From Paenibacillus antri (GTDB lineage: Bacteria > Bacillota > Bacilli > Paenibacillales > YIM-B00363), in contig NZ_VCIW01000025.1 in assembly GCF_005765165.1 (NCBI RefSeq), forward strand, positions 37,790 through 101,789: 64,000 nucleotides of DNA, read 5' to 3'. Position numbers and translations under genes: made by a program. Below, piece after piece: positions 59,436 through 64,000 of the stretch (position 1 is its first letter; every line of letters begins with the position of its first letter). A model generated the notes under the pieces. That model saw only the letters and a list, made by a program, of their open reading frames with translations, had not been told where the DNA came from and did not search any database.

Positions 59436-60863
59436 TTATGCGCCGATCTCCGTTGTCGCGGGCTTGTCCTTGGGACGAAGCTTTCCCATGCCGGCGACGC
59501 CTAGGCAGAACAAGAAGCATATGCCGAATAACATCCGCATCCGGAGGTCCATGCTTTCGTCCGCGCCGCCGCGGAGCGAGTCCCCAAGCGTCATCGAGCC
59601 TACCAGCAGCGTGGCGAGTCCGATTCCGGCGATATTGCCCAGATAGCGAACCATGGCCAGGAGGCTTCCGGCGAGGCTGATTTTACGATCCGGGGCGTCG
59701 CTCATAATTTCGGCGTTGTTCGTCGCATGGAACAGCCCTACGCCGATGCCGAACAAGGCCAGCTGCAGCGCGATTCCGACGACGGTCACGTTCGGGAGCG
59801 CGGCTATGAACAGCATCGATGCGGCGCAAAGCATGGAACCGGCCGTAATCGGAAACCAGGCGCCGAACCGATCGCGAACCCAGCCGGCGATCGGAGCGGC
59901 GACGCCCATCAACAGCGGCTGAACGATCAGCAGGAGACCGACGCTCCAAGGCGATAAGCCTAACGGGCCTTGTAGATAAAACGCGATCGGGATCAGCGTC
60001 GCCGTTTGCGCGAGATTGATAAAGAAGGAACTCGCGTTGCCGAGCGCGATTTTCCGACGACCGAACAACTCTCGATCCAAGATCCCGTACGCAATTTTAC
60101 GTTGTACGAACCATAAGGCGGCGAAGAGGACCAATCCGGCGGCGCCTAGGTACAGAATAGGAGTCGTGAAGCCGTTCTCCTTGCCGGCTTCGGCCGCGAA
60201 CATGAGGAGGCAGGTCCCTGCAGCCAGCAAGAAAGACCCGAGAAAGTCGAACGGACTTCGATCCTGCCCTCTTTCCGTGCTCGGAAACCAACGAAGCCCC
60301 AAGACGAACGCGCAAAGGCCGATCGGCACATTGATCCAAAACAGCCACGGCCATTCGACGACCTCGAGCATCAACCCGCCTAGAGCCGGACCGGACATCG
60401 TCCCGATCGAGATGACGACGGCATTCATTCCAAGCGCGCGGCCTCTTTCCCGATCGGGGAACAGCTGGCGCACCATCGCTTGACTGTTGGCCATGATCAT
60501 CGTCGCTCCGACGCCTTGCAATATCCTGGAAAGCAGGATGCTGACCAGCCCGTCCGAAAGCGCGATGCAAGCGGATCCGACGCTGAAGAGCAGGAAGCCC
60601 CAGCTGTAAATTTTCCGGCGGTCCAACCGATCGGACAATTTCCCCATGAACGGAAGAAGCGCGACCATCGTCAGCAAATAAGCGGTCGCGACCCACTGAA
60701 TTTGCGAGAGGGAGACGCCGAATTGTTCCGACATCGTCGGGAGCGTCACGTTGACGATGCCCACGTCGAGCGTCGAAATGAGCGTGCCCATATTCACGAT
60801 CTGGAGAATGCTCCATCGATTGCGGTGTCGGGAGTCGAAGGGCGAGCTCCGCAGTCGTTCCAA
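59436..60863 (-). CDS. DHA2-family MFS multidrug efflux transporter
   Basis: A 475-residue 14-helix transporter of the EmrB/QacA type. TLDVGIVNVTLPTM in helix 1 and GRALGMNAVVISIGTMSGPALGG in helix 5 are the family motifs (motif D1 and antiporter motif C). TTG 60863 is chosen because the perfect anti-16S sequence GGAGGTGAT lies 8 bp before it; the ATG at 60878 includes that site. It exports lipophilic drugs or antiseptics by proton antiport. It is a single gene. Confidence 0.88.
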   Translation of the reverse strand: MERLRSSPFDSRHRNRWSILQIVNMGTLISTLDVGIVNVTLPTMSEQFGVSLSQIQWVATAYLLTMVALLPFMGKLSDRLDRRKIYSWGFLLFSVGSACIALSDGLVSILLSRILQGVGATMIMANSQAMVRQLFPDRERGRALGMNAVVISIGTMSGPALGGLMLEVVEWPWLFWINVPIGLCAFVLGLRWFPSTERGQDRSPFDFLGSFLLAAGTCLLMFAAEAGKENGFTTPILYLGAAGLVLFAALWFVQRKIAYGILDRELFGRRKIALGNASSFFINLAQTATLIPIAFYLQGPLGLSPWSVGLLLIVQPLLMGVAAPIAGWVRDRFGAWFPITAGSMLCAASMLFIAALPNVTVVGIALQLALFGIGVGLFHATNNAEIMSDAPDRKISLAGSLLAMVRYLGNIAGIGLATLLVGSMTLGDSLRGGADESMDLRMRMLFGICFLFCLGVAGMGKLRPKDKPATTEIGA

Positions 60864-60937
60864 ACTTATCACCTCCATGTCGATTCACGGATAGTTCATT
60901 TCCATGGTCGACGCCCGATATCCTTCAAAGACATTGA

Positions 60938-60971
60938 AGAAAAAACGCCGAACCCGGAATTACGGTTCGGC
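60938..60971 (-). terminator. Minus-strand terminator of the small-gene cluster
   Basis: On the minus strand GCCGAACC (60971-60964) and GGTTCGGC (60954-60947) form the stem, followed by GTTTTTTC. It overlaps the last codons of the gene at 60960. Confidence 0.75.
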
Positions 60972-61424
60972 GCTTCTTGCGGTTCTCGGCACGTTCGGAT
61001 GAAGCCATGGCGGCGAAGGGCGAGCCTCGGACGTCGGCCCGGAGAGCGCGTCCCTCTTCCGGGCGGGAAACGCTTCCAGCTCCGCGAGCATCGCCGCGGA
61101 GAGCGGGTATGCCGGCGCTCCGGCGCGCAGCGGCGCGATCTGAGCGCGAAGCGATCGCGACGCCCGCATCAACGCTCGTTCCGCGGCTCCGGCGTCGTCG
61201 ACGCTCGCGCCCGCGGCGGCCGCGGCGTATAACGCGTATTTCTGCAGATGGAATCGAAGGATGGCGTTTAGCGCCGCGAGCGCCTTCGAGGCGAAATACG
61301 CGTCGGACGGGCGGGACCCGCCTCGGCGGCGGGTTGCGGCTAACCTGCGGGAGAATTGCTCAAGGATACGGGCGATCCCGATTTCCGCCGCTTCGTCGGC
61401 GCGAATCAAGTCCTTCACGCCCAT
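60960..61424 (-). CDS. Hypothetical protein, Ala/Arg-rich helical
   Basis: A 154-residue protein I do not recognise. The N-terminal KDLIRADEAAEIGIARILEQ and the middle KALAALNAILRFHLQKYALY look helical; the tail is rich in Pro, Ser and Ala and probably unfolded. It begins 3 bp behind the stop of the next upstream gene (GAGGAATAAGG as ribosome site), so the two proteins are probably made together and may interact. Confidence 0.55.
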   Translation of the reverse strand: MGVKDLIRADEAAEIGIARILEQFSRRLAATRRRGGSRPSDAYFASKALAALNAILRFHLQKYALYAAAAAGASVDDAGAAERALMRASRSLRAQIAPLRAGAPAYPLSAAMLAELEAFPARKRDALSGPTSEARPSPPWLHPNVPRTARSAEP

Positions 61425-61427
61425 ACC

Positions 61428-61736
61428 TTATTCCTCGTCCGGAAGCTGCGTCCGCAAAGCTAGCGCGGTTTCCAATTTTCGCAACAGGAACAGCTCTTTA
61501 AACATCAACGTCTCCATGAACCGCGTCACGCTGACGTCGAACCGCAGGATGTCGTCGTTGCTCGGGTTCGTCGGGAAATCGAGGTTGCTGCCGACGAAAG
61601 CTTGCATCTCCTCGGCCTTGGCGTTCATCAGATGGGCGAGCGCCATCTCCTCCAGCGCGATCGACTCGAGCAGGTCGATCAGCGTCTCGTTCAAGTTCGG
61701 TCGGTTCGTCCCCTCCGGGATTTCCGGCATGCTCAC
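61428..61736 (-). CDS. Small helical protein, possibly spore-surface associated
   Basis: A 102-residue protein starting at GTG 61736 behind AGAGGGAA. The central ETLIDLLESIALEEMALAHL segment followed by NAKAEEMQAFVG resembles short helical proteins or domains often found near collagen-like and exosporium genes in Bacillales. A ferritin-like hairpin is another reading (Glu pairs in both helices). The role is not established. It is co-transcribed with the gene at 60960. Confidence 0.5.
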   Translation of the reverse strand: MSMPEIPEGTNRPNLNETLIDLLESIALEEMALAHLMNAKAEEMQAFVGSNLDFPTNPSNDDILRFDVSVTRFMETLMFKELFLLRKLETALALRTQLPDEE

Positions 61737-61819
61737 GGCGGTTCCCTCTTTCCGGCGCGGATGTTTCTCTCATCATATGATCCGATCCGGAAAGTATGTC
61801 GCGGCGGAGGCGAGCAGGC

Positions 61820-62734
61820 TTACATGAAATCGAAGAAATATCGGATCGCGTGGAAGAAGATCGGCGACGTATACGTCAAGCTGTCGACGCGGTTCAAGTA
61901 GCTGTTCTTTCCTTCCTCCGGCTTCGCGTCGTCCCCGATCAGCAGGTCGCGCTTGAGCACGGAAATCGTCAACGCCCCGAAAAATCCGCTTACGCTGATC
62001 AGAATGCCCGACCAGATGCCGAAGGAGACGTCGAACGGAGTCAGGTGCGGATATAGGAAGTAAGACGCCGCGGTCGTGGCGAGCAGGGCGACGGCGAAGC
62101 CCTCCCACGTCATGTTCGGATTCGCCGTGGGTACGATCTTCCGCTTGCCGAAGTAGATGGAGATCAACGAATGGACGACGTCGTTCACCTGCGTCAAGAC
62201 GACCAGGAACAACACGAGCTCGGCGCCGTATTCCGGCGTGGCGATCTGGTAATACGCCAGATGGCTCAGGCCGAACACCATCAGCATCAGCCCCCATTGC
62301 GTCGAGCTGACGGAGCGGAGGAAGCCGACGGTTCCTTTGTTAAGCAAGCGCGGGAGCGGCAAAAATAAAAAAACGTAGATCGGGATGAAGACGATGAACA
62401 TCCCATACCATCCCGTGTAAATCCAATAGAACTGAATTGGGATCGACAAATACGCCCAGAGGAAGATGCGGCGGTCCGCCTTCCGGGTCTTGATCATCGA
62501 GAAATACTCCTTCAGCGCGAAGAACGTCAGTACCATGAGAGAGAGCAGAGAGACGACCGGATTGAACAGCGTCGCCAGACTGAAGATGAAGAACATGCCC
62601 CACCACGTGCCGATTCGCGCGGAGATCGCTTCGAAATCCTTGTTCGGCTGCTTCTTCCGTACGATATAGAAAGCAAGAGTAATGAAGACCAAGCTTGCGA
62701 AAATGACGCCGAGCGTCCACAACGCGCTGACCAT
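61820..62734 (-). CDS. CdsA-like phosphatidate cytidylyltransferase family membrane protein
   Basis: A 304-residue protein with about eight membrane helices. The C-terminal region SVLKRDLLIGDDAK...NSYLNRVDSLTY follows the CdsA signature S-x8-KR-x4-KD...DR-x-D, with GKNSYLNRVDS instead of the usual PGHGGxxDRxD, so it belongs to a variant subgroup. True CdsA makes CDP-diacylglycerol; this variant may use another lipid or polyprenyl substrate. It is not next to the usual uppS, dxr or rseP genes, so it is probably a second copy. Confidence 0.7.
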   Translation of the reverse strand: MVSALWTLGVIFASLVFITLAFYIVRKKQPNKDFEAISARIGTWWGMFFIFSLATLFNPVVSLLSLMVLTFFALKEYFSMIKTRKADRRIFLWAYLSIPIQFYWIYTGWYGMFIVFIPIYVFLFLPLPRLLNKGTVGFLRSVSSTQWGLMLMVFGLSHLAYYQIATPEYGAELVLFLVVLTQVNDVVHSLISIYFGKRKIVPTANPNMTWEGFAVALLATTAASYFLYPHLTPFDVSFGIWSGILISVSGFFGALTISVLKRDLLIGDDAKPEEGKNSYLNRVDSLTYTSPIFFHAIRYFFDFM

Positions 62735-62827
62735 GAGCGAACACCAACCTATGCACTTTTATAGTAGGCATCGAAATCGGGATACGGCATAATACATGTA
62801 GACGATATGAAGCAAGGGAGATTCGCC

Positions 62828-63364
62828 ATGGATTCCGATCGTTCGGTTTATATCCTGCTTACGAATACCGGTACGTTGTTTACGAAATCCATACAGAGTT
62901 ATACGAAGGCGCCGTATAACCATGCCTCGATCTCGTTCGACCGCGAGTTGACGGAGCTGTACAGCTTCGGGAGGAAAAACCCGAACAACCCGCTGAACGG
63001 CGGCTTCGTGAAGGAAGACATCAAGACGGGGACCTACAGCAAATATCCCAATACGACCTGCGTCATTTACGAGCTGAAGGCGACGCGGCGGGAAGTCGAT
63101 AAGATGAAGCGCGTTCTGCGTATCTTTATCCGAAGCCGTCAGAAATATCTGTACAACCTGCTGGGCGTCTTCGGCATCGTGCTGAACGAACCGGTGGAAT
63201 TCAGCAATTCTTATTTTTGTTCGCAATTCGTCGCCGAAATCCTGCAGCGGTCCGGGATCCGGCTTTGGAACAAACTGCCCGCTCTGGTGACGCCGGACGA
63301 CTTTAGGAAAAGCGACCGATTGCGATTGATTTACGAGGGAAAGCTAAGCGAGTACGTTCCTTAA
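62828..63364 (+). CDS. YiiX/NlpC-P60-like permuted papain-fold protein
   Basis: A 178-residue protein with catalytic-type His in NHASISFD (about residue 35) and Cys in YFCSQFVAEILQRSG (about residue 133), the order of a permuted papain fold (His before Cys), and the family end TPDDFRKSDRLRLIYEG. Such proteins act on lipids, amides or cell-wall peptides. No signal peptide is visible. ATG 62828 follows AGGGAG, and is preferred over 62807. It is the last gene before the rrn promoter region. Confidence 0.7.
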   Translation: MDSDRSVYILLTNTGTLFTKSIQSYTKAPYNHASISFDRELTELYSFGRKNPNNPLNGGFVKEDIKTGTYSKYPNTTCVIYELKATRREVDKMKRVLRIFIRSRQKYLYNLLGVFGIVLNEPVEFSNSYFCSQFVAEILQRSGIRLWNKLPALVTPDDFRKSDRLRLIYEGKLSEYVP

Positions 63365-63393
63365 CCTTCGCTTGACGTTGGTTGGAGTTTCCA

Positions 63394-63531
63394 TTGTACA
63401 ACATCGCGGCGGGATGGTATATTGTTAATCCGCCGCGACGAGCGGCCGGTCGATCCGACGGCGAACGACAAGATGTCGAACGAATTGGAAAACATTGTCG
63501 CTTGCAATCGAATGATCGAATGTGGTACATT
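63394..63531 (+). promoter_or_regulatory. Probable tandem rrn promoters
   Basis: Two pairs can be placed before the 16S gene: TTGTAC (63394-63399) with TATATT (63418-63423), and TTGCAA (63502-63507) with TACATT (63526-63531), both with 18-bp spacing. Tandem promoters are the rule for Bacillales rrn operons. Without mapped starts the assignments stay tentative. Confidence 0.45.
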
Positions 63532-63584
63532 AGTCTTCCGGCCGTGAGAGCGAGTCGGACAAGCAACACCGAGTAAGACAAGCT

Positions 63585-63655
63585 TGCTCCTTGAAAACTG
63601 AACATGAGCCGGAGTTTTTTCGCAGGCGAGGAACTCGCCGAGAAAAAATCTCCAA
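63585..63655 (+). other. rrn leader: boxA-like sequence and long stem-loop
   Basis: TGCTCCTTGAAAACTGAAC (63585-63603) matches the conserved rrn leader/boxA region of Bacillales. It is followed by a stem-loop: GGAGTTTTTTC (63611 on) with GAGAAAAAATCTCC and an inner GGCGAG/CTCGCC stem. The leader probably acts in antitermination and in 16S precursor processing. Confidence 0.6.
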
Positions 63656-63713
63656 GCATATGCTTAAAGTAAGAAATGCTAGCTTGTAATGAGCGCAGTA
63701 TATTGAACTACCC

Positions 63714-64000
<287 letters not shown>

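Noticed and set aside
63365..63713. tRNA genes before the 16S gene
   Set aside because: No cloverleaf or CCA-ended arms can be placed; the stretch fits rrn promoters and leader only.

Overview
The window looks like chromosome from a G+C-rich, spore-forming Paenibacillaceae bacterium (Paenibacillus/Cohnella type). Signs are: strong AGGAGG-type ribosome sites with frequent GTG and TTG starts, several CUT1 sugar ABC systems driven by YesM/YesN-type two-component pairs, a YheC/D spore-coat ATP-grasp gene, an ECF sigma factor, and a Bacillales-style rrn leader running into a 16S rRNA gene at the right end. The genus is inferred, not proven.

Layout. 1-1.0 kb: end of a Bcr/CflA efflux gene. 1.0-10.7 kb: a fructan/fructo-oligosaccharide operon (LacI repressor, two permeases, lipoprotein, two GH32 enzymes, PfkB fructokinase) with palindromic operators at both ends of the repressor gene. 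10.8-13.4 kb: a secreted beta-helix protein. 13.6-14.8 kb: two small membrane-protein genes. 14.9-16.8 kb: a GH172 (DUF2961) enzyme behind its own operator. 16.9-21.4 kb: threonine-synthase-like gene, panD, YheC/D, GNAT, Gfo/Idh/MocA oxidoreductase. 21.5-22.5 kb: an IS1595-like transposase gene bounded by 28-bp repeats. 22.6-26.8 kb: ferritin-like protein, ECF sigma factor and a MacAB-type exporter. 27.0-32.4 kb: NarL-type two-component pair plus an ABC-2 exporter. 32.6-42.7 kb: YesN/YesM pair, sugar ABC importer and GH78 alpha-L-rhamnosidase. 43.8-59.3 kb: a second importer, a second YesN/YesM pair, a PQQ-propeller protein, an SDR, two heparinase II/III-fold lyases and a GH88 hydrolase, that is a uronate-polysaccharide utilisation locus. 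59.4-63.4 kb: DHA2 efflux pump, two small unknown genes, a CdsA-like membrane protein and a YiiX-like papain-fold protein. 63.4-64.0 kb: rrn promoters, leader and the 16S 5' end.

How it works together. The fructan genes make a pathway from import, through intracellular GH32 cleavage, to fructose phosphorylation; GH172 may feed in difructose or other fructofuranoside compounds. In the uronate locus, four promoters (upstream of the permeases, the binding protein, the SDR/lyase operon and the GH88 gene) share an A-tract box at nearly fixed distance from a poor -35, which looks like the binding site of the local YesN regulator.

Most unusual signal. The IS1595-like transposase gene has an intact frame but has lost the recognisable catalytic motifs of its family. 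It sits between 28-bp inverted repeats, and its strong promoter carries a LexA/DinR-like box between -35 and -10. Nine more copies of the same 28-bp repeat (two of them degenerate) form a tandem, palindrome-rich array in the 0.8 kb non-coding stretch at 50.4-51.2 kb, 28 kb away. This resembles a REP/RAYT arrangement but with a DDE-derived IS1595 protein, and is the best candidate here for an undescribed system.
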